From Bolinopsis microptera (lineage: Eukaryota > Ctenophora > Tentaculata > Lobata > Bolinopsidae): DNA of 64,000 nucleotides. Below the pieces are notes generated by a model, which saw only the letters and a list, made by a program, of their open reading frames with translations, ran no database searches and was not told where the DNA came from. The first letter of the stretch is position 1; every line of letters starts with the position of its first letter. The translations under genes and the position numbers were made by a program. Below are positions 43,101 through 54,500 of the stretch, one piece after another. Location of the stretch: NCBI RefSeq assembly GCF_026151205.1, contig NC_087075.1:4128359-4192358 (forward strand). The letters are read 5' to 3'.

Positions 43101-46100
43101 CTGAATCGGGCCTTAAACTTAAAGGTGTTTTCAGTTAGCTCGATATAAGAACACAAATAAAACTCTCGAATTATTGCAATGTTCCCTTTGAATCACAAAA
43201 TATTATAAACTTTCTGTCACAGCAAGACTGCTTAATCCACAATAAAAACTTTAAACAGAACCCTGATCTTAGTCAACAATTTAAAACTCATCCGAACTAA
43301 CGTCTAGCATTTTAGTGTGTGCAAAACCTTTCGGGCCCGCGCATTCCTTACTCGGTTAATTGTTTGTGCTTCCACGCAGCACTATCCGATTAGCAGTCAA
43401 AGATACAAATTCATACATCAAATCGGCATTATCTTTATCGTTATGTTTATATTTAAGTGAATTGTACCTAAGAGTATACCCAGTATCAAAATGCTGAAAA
43501 TTTGGCAAATCGTTCAGCTTAATTTTTATATTTTTACATTGGGGGCAGTGTGTAAAACTGCTGATAGTTTATTTTATCGTTTGTACTTCCCTCACAATAA
43601 CTATAAGATTAATGTATAGTTCCAAGAGGAACTAACTCCATGCATTGTAAACTTATAAACGAATAAGTAGCAGACTATGCCATAAGATTTTTTTCCCGAT
43701 CCATGACTCAAAGTGCCGAAGGCACAAAAGAGTCAAGGACAAGGGTTAGCGAACGAAGTTTTTTTTTGTATATGGTAGCTTTCGTCCGCACCTGCGAGTG
43801 TGCGTACGTGTCGCCCACGTGTCTGCCTGCGCAAAGTTATTTTGCGCGAAAATCTGAATTAAACAATTGTTTGCGCGCGGTGCTGAAATGTTCAAGTACA
43901 TTGTTAATTTCACCATGTACGCATCCCGCTAGGGACTAATTGATAGCATTGTATTATTATTTTGAGTTAGTATTACTATTTTGCACAGATCCGTGTCTAG
44001 TCAGGTTGCATAAACAATAAACATATGGTTACATAGAAATATACACGATTTTCAAATTAAATATGGAATTATATCAACTGGGCGGCGCTCGGCCTGTCAC
44101 TCCGCCTTATCTGCATGCTTATAAACAGTAAAGACTGGGGTCCCCAGGTGGTATGGAATATGATCAAATACTCAAACACGGATCGGGAAATTGAGCGGCC
44201 ATCCACAAAAGAAAAGCGGCCGCATTTCTTGTTACGTCCCATGGTCGCTGTACTGGCAGGAAATATGAAAGGGAGAAGGAAACGTTGTAGAGTAGGTATA
44301 AGGTGTGACAACAGATTCACCAGGTGAGAAGGTGAGAGGAGCTGCAAGGTTGATAACTGGAGAAGAAACTGGGAATTAATCTGGAACTGGAAAGAAAGGG
44401 GTCAGAAAAGTTCAGGGGCTTTACAAATGTGAGAGGCTTCACGAAAGGTAGAGGCTTAACAAAAATGGGTCCTCCAACGCAACTGTTTTGGACGTAATTC
44501 GAAGCCTGACCGCTTTCGTGAGAATGATGTGATTTCCTTTCGATATCGTTCCGCTGATACGGTTTTTCGCCTGTATGAGTCATTTGATGGTAAGCAAGTG
44601 TTGATCTGTGGCTTCCACTGAAGGAACATTCAGAGCATTTAAACGGTTTTTCACCGGTATGAGTCATCTGATGTTTAACTAGGGTTTGTTTTAAGCTTGC
44701 ACTGTAGGAACATTCGGAGCATTTAAACGGTTTTTCACCGGTATGGGTCCGCTGATGGCAAACCAGGTTTGATCTGTGGCTTGCACTGTAGGAACATTCA
44801 GAGCATTTAAACGGTTTTTCACCGGTATGGGTCCGCTGATGGCAAACCAGGTTTGATTTTTGGCTTGCACTGTAGGAACATTCAGAACATTTGTACGGTT
44901 TTTCACCGTTATGAGTCATTTGATGGTAAGCAAGTTTTGATCTGTGGCTTGCACTGTAGGAACATTCAGAGCATTTAAACGGTTTTTCACCGGTATGGGT
45001 CCGCTGATGGCAAACCAGGTTTGATTTTTGGCTTGCACTGTAGGAACATTCAGAACATTTATACAGTTTTTCACCGTTATGAGTCATTTGATGGTGAGCA
45101 AGTTTTGATCTGTGGCTTGCACTGTAGGAACATTCAGAGCATTTAAACGGTTTTTCACCGGTATGGGTCCGCTGATGGCAAACCAGGTTTGATTTTTGGC
45201 TTGCACTGTAGGAACATTCAGAACATTTATACGGTTTTTCACCGTTATGAGTCATTTGATGGTAAGCAAGTTTTGATCTGTGGCTTGCACTGTAGGAACA
45301 TTCAGAGCATTTAAACGGTTTTTCGCCGGTATGGGTCCGCTGATGGCAAACCAGGTTTGATTTTTGGCTTGCACTGTAGGAACATTCAGAACATTTATAC
45401 GGTTTTTCACCGTTATGAGTCATCTGATGATTAAGCAGGTTTGATTTTTGGCTTGAACTGAAGGAAGATTCGGAGCATTTATACGGTTTTTCACCGGTAT
45501 GAGTCATATAATGGCAAACCAGGTTTGATTTTTGGCTTGCACTGTAGGAACATTCAGAACATTTATACGGTTTTTCACCGTTATGAGTCATCTGATGATT
45601 AAGCAGGTTTGATTTTTGGCTTGAACTGAAGGAACATTCGGAGCATTTATACAGTTTTTCACCGGTATGAGTCCGCTGATGTTTAACAAATTCTGATTTT
45701 CGGCTTGCACTGTAGGAACATTCAGAGTATTTAAACAGTTTTTCACCGGTATGAGTCCTCTGATGTAAAATTAAAGATGATTTTTGGCTTGTACTGTAGG
45801 AACATTCAGAGCATTTGAAAGGTTTTATGCCGGTATGAACGCTTTGGTGGGAAACTAAAGACTTTTTTCTGGAAGCACTGTAGGAACATTCAGAGCGAAT
45901 GCAAGCAGTTTTACTGGTATAAACCAATTGGTGTGGAACTAATGCTGATTCCTGATTGGGACAATACAACTGAGAAACACCATTCGAATACACTTCTGAT
46001 TTAATAGATAAGTTATCTTCGGACTCCTTCTTAATCTCTGTCTTGATCAATTCTGGTGGAAAACTTTCTTCTTCCATCTTCATCTCATCTTTAAGGTCTG

Positions 46101-47145
46101 GAACATTTTTCTGCTCCATTCTGATTCACTAAAACGACCTAACTAACGGTGCCTTTGAACAGTCGTCACTAGAAAACAAAATGAATATAAGTTCGAGATA
46201 TCTCCTCTCCAAAACTAAATTCCAGTGTTAATTTAGTTACATTAGGAGGAAACAAGTAGTATAATTAGTAACCCAGAAAATAGAAAATAAGCGAAGAAGG
46301 TTACCAAATTGGATACAAGTGTGACTGAAGCAGCAGTGAGCAGTGCAGACATTGGCACCACGGAGGTATTGCTGATAAGGCAGCTCATGTTGCAAAAATT
46401 GTTTTTCAAAGATTCCTAAGTTTGTGGAATATTTGGTAATTCATACCCCAGCCCCATTCTTTCCGTTACAAACCGTAAGTTAAGTTACAGTTATTTGTTA
46501 TAGATTTTGAGTTACTCAGTTACATAAATATAAATTCTGGTGAGCCATTTGTTAGACGCGTCACGTGTCTAAATTCGGTTCGGTCCCGGTCAAAATTCGG
46601 CATTTTAGCTGGGACCGGGATTCCCGGTCGATTTTTGACCGGGATTAAGCCGGGATCCCGGTCGAACCTTAGACACGTGACAGTGATACTGGGTTTTCAT
46701 CGGTCAATTATAGAATTATAGAGGACACTGATATTGGTTAATTAAAACTATTTAATCAGTGATGTTTCCAACAGATGCCGAGTAAAGCCGCGCTGACAAC
46801 TCTGACTTCCATCTCCCTCTCTTTCCTGATCTTCACTACCCCCACCTTCGCTAGAGTCCTTCTTCAGACCCTTTTCAAAGGTTATTCATCTAGGATTCTA
46901 AACAGGATTGAAAAAAAACAATAATTCATTCTCGAGTACAAGCCCAACAATCCTTTACCTGTAATATTTATTAATTACACTTTAATTAATTAACAGTTAA
47001 TTACACTTATTAATAACCCTACAACCCAGGTACGATTCCCTCGTGGTATTTTGTGACCCAGCTAGAGCTGTTATTCCTTAACTCTGCTACTAATCCCATC
47101 ATCTACACCTTTACCAATACTAGGTACTGTTCGTTAGACATGTGA
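40173..47145 (+). CDS. Class A (rhodopsin-like) GPCR, 302 residues
   Basis: Eight exons: 40173-40299, 40607-40768, 41008-41063, 41205-41307, 41510-41605, 41773-41915, 46775-46880 and 47030-47145. They sum to 909 nt in frame. The extracellular N-terminus has three N-glycosylation sequons (NIT, NIS, NKT). TM1 has GN (1.50); TM2 has LAILD (2.50). C3.25 in AAVCFIQGN and a cysteine in extracellular loop 2 (LLSCQI) can form the conserved disulfide. TM3 ends ISLYKLFTLLRPL, so DRY is replaced by LYK. TM5 has a proline in LLPITTILL; TM6 has FTTPTF without the usual C-W; TM7 has NSATNPIIY. The position of the opsin retinal lysine is phenylalanine, so it is not an opsin. Ligand unknown. AATAAA at 47150-47155 closely follows the stop. 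Intron 6 holds the zinc-finger gene on the other strand. Confidence 0.88.
41100..41180. repeat. Duplicated GGTAACACTACCATATAAGG motif
   Basis: Two copies of TAACACTACCATATAAGGTA in GPCR intron 3, partly palindromic, and each containing a CArG-like CCATATAAGG. Confidence 0.7.
41916..41980 (+). repeat. Tandemly duplicated splice donor
   Basis: The exon 6 donor (GCAAG|GTAAGTCACGT) is followed by three further copies with GT at 41939, 41955 and 41971. Spacing is 23, 16 and 16 nt. Only the first gives the full-length receptor frame; read-through meets a stop within eight codons. Confidence 0.85.
42442..43006. mobile_element. Foldback element, copy C (deleted)
   Basis: Matches the right end (CACAGTGCTCATGGCAAGC) and adjoining body of copies A and B, then jumps to part of one hairpin arm (GACCGCTGCCAGTGTCTCTC). 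The rest of the palindrome is lost. Lies in GPCR intron 6. Confidence 0.8.
43007..44316. other. No gene seen (GPCR intron 6)
   Basis: AT-rich, with a GC-richer patch at 43720-43890. Open frames here are short and unsupported. It includes the likely 3' UTR of the zinc-finger gene at its upper end. Confidence 0.4.
44317..46119 (-). CDS. Intronless C2H2 zinc-finger protein, 16 fingers
   Basis: A 600-residue single-exon ORF. Residues 1-70 are acidic and hold three sumoylation-type motifs: IKTE (25-28), IKKE (29-32) and IKSE (39-42). From about 73 to 521 are 16 C2H2 fingers of 28 residues with TGEKPFK/NGEKPYK linkers. Finger 3 lacks its first cysteine (Y instead) and finger 6 its second (S). Fingers 7 to 13 alternate two nearly identical types (QKSNLVCH, HRSKLAYH) in a 168-bp tandem pattern. 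The tail has three FVKPL repeats. It is probably a nuclear DNA-binding regulator with unknown target. No KRAB, SCAN or BTB domain is present. It lies entirely within GPCR intron 6, antisense to the receptor, and lack of introns suits a retrocopy or a naturally single-exon gene. Confidence 0.9.
   Translation of the reverse strand: MEQKNVPDLKDEMKMEEESFPPELIKTEIKKESEDNLSIKSEVYSNGVSQLYCPNQESALVPHQLVYTSKTACIRSECSYSASRKKSLVSHQSVHTGIKPFKCSECSYSTSQKSSLILHQRTHTGEKLFKYSECSYSASRKSEFVKHQRTHTGEKLYKCSECSFSSSQKSNLLNHQMTHNGEKPYKCSECSYSASQKSNLVCHYMTHTGEKPYKCSESSFSSSQKSNLLNHQMTHNGEKPYKCSECSYSASQKSNLVCHQRTHTGEKPFKCSECSYSASHRSKLAYHQMTHNGEKPYKCSECSYSASQKSNLVCHQRTHTGEKPFKCSECSYSASHRSKLAHHQMTHNGEKLYKCSECSYSASQKSNLVCHQRTHTGEKPFKCSECSYSASHRSKLAYHQMTHNGEKPYKCSECSYSASQKSNLVCHQRTHTGEKPFKCSECSYSASHRSNLVCHQRTHTGEKPFKCSECSYSASLKQTLVKHQMTHTGEKPFKCSECSFSGSHRSTLAYHQMTHTGEKPYQRNDIERKSHHSHESGQASNYVQNSCVGGPIFVKPLPFVKPLTFVKPLNFSDPFLSSSRLIPSFFSSYQPCSSSHLLTW
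46560..46681. mobile_element. Short MITE-like inverted repeat (122 bp)
   Basis: Ends GTCACGTGTCTAA and TTAGACACGTGAC, with further inner inverted CCCGGTC/GACCGGG repeats. No target duplication seen. In GPCR intron 6, about 95 bp before the TM6 exon. Confidence 0.6.
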
Positions 47146-47286
47146 CAACAATAAACCAATCAGTGACCAATCAGTGACCAATCAGTGACCAAACTAAATA
47201 GCTTAACCAAAGTTATCTCTTTTTACAGATCATGAATTGTCTCCAAACCATCTATAATACTATAATAGAGTCTTTAAAATCTCAGA

Positions 47287-49070
47287 TATCACAATGCTGG
47301 CAAGCATAACCGTTGCCCTTATATTCACAACACTATGTACCCCCTATACTATTATATCCCCTTTATTGTTTTCCAGGCATTAAGACTCATCGAAAGTAGT
47401 TCAGCAGGTATATTTAAGTTCAAAACATTCTAATTCAATGTTAAAGATGACAGGAATAAGAAATAGTTATGTGGAGGTTTTTAAGAAATTTGCGCAAAAT
47501 ACGCGCCAGCATGTTATACGAAATTAGGTAAAAAACCCAAAATCGCCATATTCAGGTGCCTTAAAAACCATGTTAAAATTGAGTTAGAGATCTGAAACTT
47601 TGCAGAGCGTCTAGACCTTGTCCGAATCGACTGTAAAAAAAATTTCATGTTGCAGGAGTATCGGGAAGTGGGTTTTCTGGAACCCCTGTTTTACAACAGA
47701 TTGTCGTGAAGCTATATATATATGTATGTATAGACGCTTTTGCAGTAAATTGTAGCCTACATTTAAGTGTCCGTAGATTCAAAAGTATAAAAGATACAGT
47801 CATTTCGAACCACAGGTTTTAAAGATAATTGTTTATACTTTAGTTTACATTATATCGAAAAATAATTTATCGTCATCATCATCACTTGATGACGTCATCA
47901 ATTTAAGTGTTTTTAAAACTTGATTTTTGACAAAATAACAACTTTTCAAATCGATTTTAAAGCATTAAGGAGTAATTTTATTCAAAATCTGAGGACATTT
48001 TCATCTTAGATAATTGTTCAAGCATTCTGAAAATCTACCGGAAAGTTTTCCTACCTTGCTTCTTCATAAAGATATTCGCTATTGAAGTTAGTGCTTTTTT
48101 GAAGAATAATTTTATAAAAACACAAAAGTTGTGAATTAGTATTCTCTGGTGTTGGGCCATCCCTTGGGTTGTGGAGCTCAATTTTGCTTCCTAAAGGTCT
48201 AAATTGTGTTATAGGCTAGTTTTAAAGTTGAAAATCGAAAAGTTGCACACGTGGGGACACGCCCAAATTCATTTAAAATAGCTAAAATCACTGAAAATTG
48301 TTATTTTCACGATTTTTACCAACTTTGGAGTCCCGTTGTGATCCAAGTTCTTTTTGAAATCTTCTGAAACTTTTCATGCTTATCAAACTATATATTAAAT
48401 AACACTATGCAAAAATTTATGGTGATTCAATATTTTATGCGCACGCAACGTCCGCTCAAAGTTTGCACGTGCGAAAGGTGAGAATTTTGCTCATTCGTGA
48501 TTTCGAATATATTCTGCTTTCCCACGATATTTAAATGGCATTATATATGAATTTAATGCCAACTTGAATGAGTAAAAAGTGCTATATTCATTCTGTTATT
48601 GACAGATATGCCTACCTAAACACAAGGAAACGTTTTAAAAGGTAAAATTTCGAAATCGTTGAAATTACCTCCTTATTAAGTTTCGACTGTGTAAATTATC
48701 CTGACATTATAATCAAAAAGAGATGATATTTGACCAAAACCCATAATCATGGGTAGAGTGAACCGCTGCCAGTGTCTCTCTTTTCCAAACAAAAGAAAAT
48801 GATATTAATTTGAGGAACCGTCCGCAAATGCAAATTGATACCGAGAATGAAATCGGTCGCTCGCTTTTCCCATTCATTCACGGCTTACGTATAAGCTTTA
48901 TTACAATACGTAAGCCGTGAATGAATGGGAAAAGCGAGCGACCGATTTCATTCTCGGTATCAATTTGCATTTGCGGACGGTTCCTCAAATTAATATCATT
49001 TTCTTTTGTTTGGAAAAGAGAGACACTGGCAGCGGTTCACTCTACCCATGATTATGGGTTTTGGTCAAAT
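47287..49070. mobile_element. Foldback-type element, copy B (longest)
   Basis: An inverted copy of 1018-2503. The body starts with ATCACAATGCTGGCAAGCAT. The element ends in a 343-bp near-perfect palindrome (48728-49070) with outer edges ATTTGACCAAAACCC / GGGTTTTGGTCAAAT. The body includes about 285 bp missing from copy A. No protein coding is recognised. It begins about 140 bp downstream of the GPCR stop codon. Confidence 0.85.
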
Positions 49071-49403
49071 TAACATATAAAATAACGCAGGTTCAGACGG
49101 TTTCTCAATACACAACTACAAAAGGTGGTAGGAAGAAGTGATCAGACTCTCTGTATAAATTATAATGGCAGCTCAAACCCCATTCCCGTTGATATAGCGA
49201 TACGAGGTGTTGCCAAGACGTCACCTAGTACCACCATGACGGGTTGTCAGCACTACCTGCGGCCTGCCTAAAGAGGAAGTATCTACAGCTGCTGTACTCC
49301 CCGTATTTACTGATCCCCCAATCAGACTAACCAGATCTCCCAGTTAAGAAAAGTAATACCTCGGCTACCTATCAGCCCTGCTTCCATAACGTAACATCAT
49401 GCA

Positions 49404-49600
49404 TCATCAGAACACCACGTGACGTCATTACAACACCACGTGACGTCATTACAACACCACGTGACGTCATCAAACACCACGAGACGTCATCAAAACACCA
49501 CGTGACGTCATCAAAACACCACGTGACGTCATCACAACACCTCGTGACGTCATCAAAACACCACGTAACGTCATCACAACACCACGTGATGTCACTATGA
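49404..49600. repeat. About 20-bp minisatellite carrying E-box plus CRE in each unit
   Basis: Nine to ten units of ACACCACGTGACGTCATCAA. Most contain overlapping CACGTG (E-box) and TGACGTCA (CRE). Variants CACGAGACGTCA, CTCGTGACGTCA and CACGTAACGTCA break one or the other. The minus-strand open frame through it is a repeat artefact. Confidence 0.92.
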
Positions 49601-50326
49601 CAACAGACATGTCTACCCGTTACCAGATCTCCATCAAGAGTTACATATCCGTTACATTCATTTCCTGCTTTTACACCGCCCCCACTAAAACTACCAGTCA
49701 TAATATTAATATACTATGATTCACGATGTCAATCCTATCGCAACTTTCACCTAACTATGTGCTTTCGCGCCGGTGCTCTTGTTTCAAGTTACTACAAGCG
49801 CAAGGGCTCTGGATAGAACAATTCGCAGCTCGACGTGGCCCATGAGTGGTGCATCTCGCTGATCTACCGAGATGTGGTTGCAAGAAACATTTTTTGATGA
49901 GCGGCGCGACCCAGCTAGTAGTACTAGTGCATCGCGCAACAATAATATACTGTGGATTAGACAGATTTTGAAAAATTATTAATATTTTTTGGTTGATTCA
50001 TATTTATTAGGTTACAAATAGAGATACACATATTAAAATTGAATTGAATGACTTATCGTACAGCTTTACAATGTTATACGGTATGTATTTGATTAAATTT
50101 AAACAGCCAAGATATGTATACTTACTTATATATTATTTAAACAGAAACATTTTATCAGACACGTGTCAATGCTTTCGTTATTGATTCGGTGAGAAAAAAC
50201 CGAGATTGCCACAAGAACACAAGACAATAATAATTACTTTAAAGATAATATTTACTTTTAACTTTAAGATTAAGAATACCTTGGCGCGGTACGAACTTTA
50301 TAAGATAAGCATAAGGGATCGTTCAC
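49601..50326. other. No gene seen
   Basis: AT-rich intergenic sequence with no recognisable coding or repeat structure apart from scattered short motifs. Confidence 0.4.
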
Positions 50327-50495
50327 ATATTAGTATTACTATTACGTAATCAATTTTTGGCCAATTTTCAACCCCCCCCCCCTCCGTAATCAGTTTTACA
50401 CATAGCTATTGTGTCAAAATTACATTAGCGTAATCATTTGGAAACCCCCTCCCCGGCCCCCCCTCGGCTGATTACGTAATATGTGAACAACTCCT
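50327..50495. mobile_element. MITE (family of GGGTCGTTCACATATTA), copy 1
   Basis: Ends GGGATCGTTCACATATTA and TAATATGTGAACAACTCC. The interior has a C-rich tract, CCTCCGTAATCAGTTTTA and ATAGCTATTGTGT. It matches the copy at 51155-51318 along its whole length. Confidence 0.75.
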
Positions 50496-51154
50496 ACTAA
50501 GCTAAAAGCACATCATACTAGCTGAACTCAAGTTGAACGACGATCGAGTAATATTTTATTGTTTTAGCTGATATTTTATATTCGCAATATTTTATTATAT
50601 TAGCTGAACCGGAAGTAATTTAGTTAGATATTCTACCAGCAGCGAAAAATTTATTACTTTACTGAGTTTAGATCATTATTTAATATTTTTTTCATCACAT
50701 GTCATTTGTGTTTAGAAAATCTAACTACATAACATAACTAAAAATCTACAGATTTAATTGTAACTTGCCAATAAATAATTCAAATATCACTTAAATAATT
50801 AATATATCAGCACAAATCGATAACATTAACTAAATGGAGCCATCCAAGGATATGAAGTACGCGGCACGCGGGTTTCTTATTTAACACGTGACAACTAGTA
50901 TCCAATCAAATTGCACGATATTTTTGTGTGCCCAATCAAATATTAATCCGCAGGTCTTCAGATAGCGCCATGAAATTATTTACATAATCGTGACAGTGCG
51001 ACTCTTGAAGCACAAACTAAATAAATATACATGTTAAAACTAAAAGCGGGTGATAAAACTAAAATCGTCGTAATATGTTGAAAACGTAAATGAAAAACCC
51101 CAACTCCGATCAAGATGTCCCCATTTACAAAATAACGTGTGTGTTGACACACGT
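50496..51154. other. No gene seen
   Basis: AT-rich spacer between two MITE copies; no coding support. Confidence 0.4.
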
Positions 51155-51318
51155 AAGGGGTCGTTCACATATTATGTAATCACTTTTTGGTCCATTTTTA
51201 ATCCCCCTCCCCTCCCTCCGTAATAAGTTTTAAATATAGCTATTGTGTTAAAATGACACGAACGTAATCATTAAGAAGCCCCTCCTTCCCCCTCAGTGAT
51301 TACACATGTGAACAACCC
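51155..51318. mobile_element. MITE (family of GGGTCGTTCACATATTA), copy 2
   Basis: Ends AAGGGGTCGTTCACATATTA and ATGTGAACAACCCCT. Same orientation and interior as 50327-50495. About 240 bp downstream of the INPP1 stop codon. Confidence 0.75.
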
Positions 51319-51559
51319 CTCCCACAAATAAAAGCTGTATTTATATTTGTTTATGGGACAAAACAGTGGAATATCATTAATTCCTGAATCATCACAGCTC
51401 AAATATCACGGCAATCCACCAGTAACATTTAAAAATTAACAACTAACCAACTTAACATGAAATAGTATTTCAAAAAGTACGCCAATCAGCAATCGTTAAA
51501 ACAACGATTCATATAAAGTTAAACATCATTTAATTGAATATTATCTACTTATTTAAACA

Positions 51560-54500
51560 TTATTTCAGCGACTCCAGCAGTTTCTCCGCCCCCTGCCTGT
51601 CTAAGTAAGCTACAAACCCCTCGTTAGGCTCCATGCTGTCGTTGTAGAAGATAGCTGTGTCGGGGGTGGATATGTGCACTACTTCCCCTCCCATAGCCCG
51701 GATTATAGCGTGCGGTCCACACGTGTCCCATTGGTATGTGCTGCGGAGAAGAAGGTATGGTTAATAGGGTTACTATGGTAACCACGTGATGTCATGGTTA
51801 CCACGTGATGACATGGTTACCACGTGATATTATGATGACCACGTGTTGTTGAGACGTGATAATAACATACATCATCCAAATCACAATCACAAAAACATTA
51901 ATAAATGTATTATACATATATATATATTTCTTCTTTTTAATCAATATTTTTGCTTATAACTCAACCTTTTCTTGGACACGTAGTAAAAAGAGGCTGTCCC
52001 CAGTATTATACCGCCTAATTTGAACCCAGCTCCTGTTGGTGTTTCCACCTGAAGAATATAAATCTCAGTTATTACAAGTTATTATTATTATTTAATACTT
52101 TTAACACTACTATATAACAAATAATTTAAGGCTCTAATGATGTAGTTTTACGAAGATTTCAAGCCTTACGTTGTGTGTTTCCCTGATCGTGTCCAAAAGT
52201 ATTATATTATAAAAATCAGTGTAAACTTCTCAACTCAGCTGCATATAATACTAAAAGACTGCTCGATTGAGTAATAAATCTGTCAAACAGTTATTGAGTT
52301 ATGAAAACATTTCAGCTTTAAATGCAGAGTTTATAAAGTTTCAGCTTTAAGGGGGGGGGGGGGGGGGGTGTTCAGGGTGAACCCCCCCCCCCTTAAATAG
52401 ACCTGCAGAGTTTATAAAGTATACCTGGTATCCTTGACTTCTTAATTTGTCTCGATTCTGTTCGGTTTCAAGATTACTCACAAAAACTGTCCTGTAAAGT
52501 GGTCATTAGAGCAATAATAATAATAAAATTTAACTTCAAAAACTTTTAAAAGTTCGTTAGATTAATAACTGATTATAACATTACTAAAAATAACTGATTA
52601 ATAATCCAACTCGTTAACAGTAATTAAAAGTAACTAATTAACAGTAACTTACTTAATCATACTGTTAACTACAGGTTTAGGAACACTAGTTACACAGCTT
52701 CCTTCAAAACAAACTCCCCAAATCTGCTGTTTTGAGAACGGATAAGTCATTACCCCTGAGGAATAAAATGTTCAATTAAATAAGGATAATTGTAAATCTT
52801 TTGTTCTATAGCTCCTTATATAGCTATTTAAAACTGAAAACATTTGATAAATATGCAAAATGAAAATAAACCAATCGCCGATGGGCTATAATTAAGTAAC
52901 AAGTGATTGATTTATAGATATATAAGTGTGTTGTTTGTTTTTATTTACCCACGATTGGTACTCCCTCGTGATGAACCCCGACTAACACAGTTACACTCTC
53001 CAAACTCTCTCCTCCCTTTATAAAGCTCTTGGTGCTGTCTGAAAAAGTAGCAAAGCTGAATAAAGCTGAATAAAGCTGAATAAAGCTGAATAAAGCTGAA
53101 TAAAGCTGAATAAAGCTGAATAAAGCTGAATAAAGCTGAATAAAGCTGAATAAAGCTGAATAAAGCTGAATAAAGCTGAATAAAGCTGAATAAAGCTGAA
53201 TAAAGCTGAATAAAGCTGAATAAAGCTGAATAGATCTCTGATTATCGTCTCTGATTGCGAGAGAAACTATAAGTTTCTTCAGCCTACAATTTATTACAGT
53301 ATCTGTTTCTTATTATTGATACAAATTTAACAACTGTAACTACTCCTTCCTGGCCATATAATAAGCGAACCATTAAACTATATAAAACAACCAAAAACCT
53401 AAAATAAAAACTGAAAACCCCTGAAAATTTCAAACTTTTCTCACCAATGGGGTCGATCCAAACATTGAGTACATCAGGTAGATGAACACCAGCTACTTTG
53501 TTAACCAGATCGTCGTGTACTTCTATATGCTTGTGGACTGCTCCACTTAACTTTTCCACAATACTCTTATCGTTTAAAACTTTACCTAGTAGGTTCCTGA
53601 AATATATCGTTCAAATATATTGTGTTATCTGTTGTGTACACCAGAGTAAAGGCAAAGCTGGCGCTTGCCTCTATTGTTAGTTGAAAAAGAACCAGAAAGA
53701 CCGAGAAATGTTTAGTCATGTTAACCGAACTTAAACCTTGACTTATAATGGACGATGTAAGTTTGTTTGTAGCTTCAATAGCTCTTGAAATGTAAAATAA
53801 TGAAATGTCCCATGAAGCTCGACTACAAATGAGTCATCGAATGTGAGAATACTCTTTAAGCAGACTTTTGAGGCAACTTAAATATCTTCTAGTTCTAAGT
53901 ATCAATTCAAATTTCGATATATCATCCATGCACTACAAAGTTTAAACGAACTTAATTGCTTCGCGCGCGCTAATTCCACTATTGTAAACAGTGTCTAACA
54001 TTGTTTTATATTTTAAAATGTCGTCGCGCGTTACATAATCTTTCGAGATTTCGCAACTTTCCAGAAGGACTTTCGACAAGTTCGAAAATCCAGTGTTTTA
54101 GTGAATATATTTTTGATTTTTTCCAGATTCGAATATACGACTTTCTCGAAACCTTCCAGATAGTTATATAGTCATAAGACAGATGATCTGTGAATGTTCG
54201 GGTGAATTTCTATGAGCCAAATTTGAGATATCACTTTAAACAAGAGAATATTTCTAAATGGGTGATTTGCAGTGGTACCATGGCATATATTTCCAGATAT
54301 GGCCATAAGACAGATAATCTGTGCAAGTTTGAGCGAATTTGTAAGTGCCAAATTTTACGGAACATAATATGCAGTTATCTCCAGATCCAACAATAGAGCG
54401 TAATCCATTAGAGTTAGAAATATAGACTTACCTCGTATTCTGAACGTCGTCTGTTATCTCCAGTATAACCTGTTTCCCGTCTTCAGAGGGAAATTTCCCG

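Noticed and set aside
40173-47145. Identification of the receptor as an opsin
   Set aside because: The retinal-binding lysine position in TM7 is phenylalanine.
47124-47235. A final small GPCR exon at 47229-47235 after a GT at 47124
   Set aside because: Possible, but reading through gives a stop at 47143-47145 with AATAAA five bases later, which is simpler.
49372-49701. Minus-strand frame with WCFDDVT repeats
   Set aside because: Translation of the E-box/CRE minisatellite.
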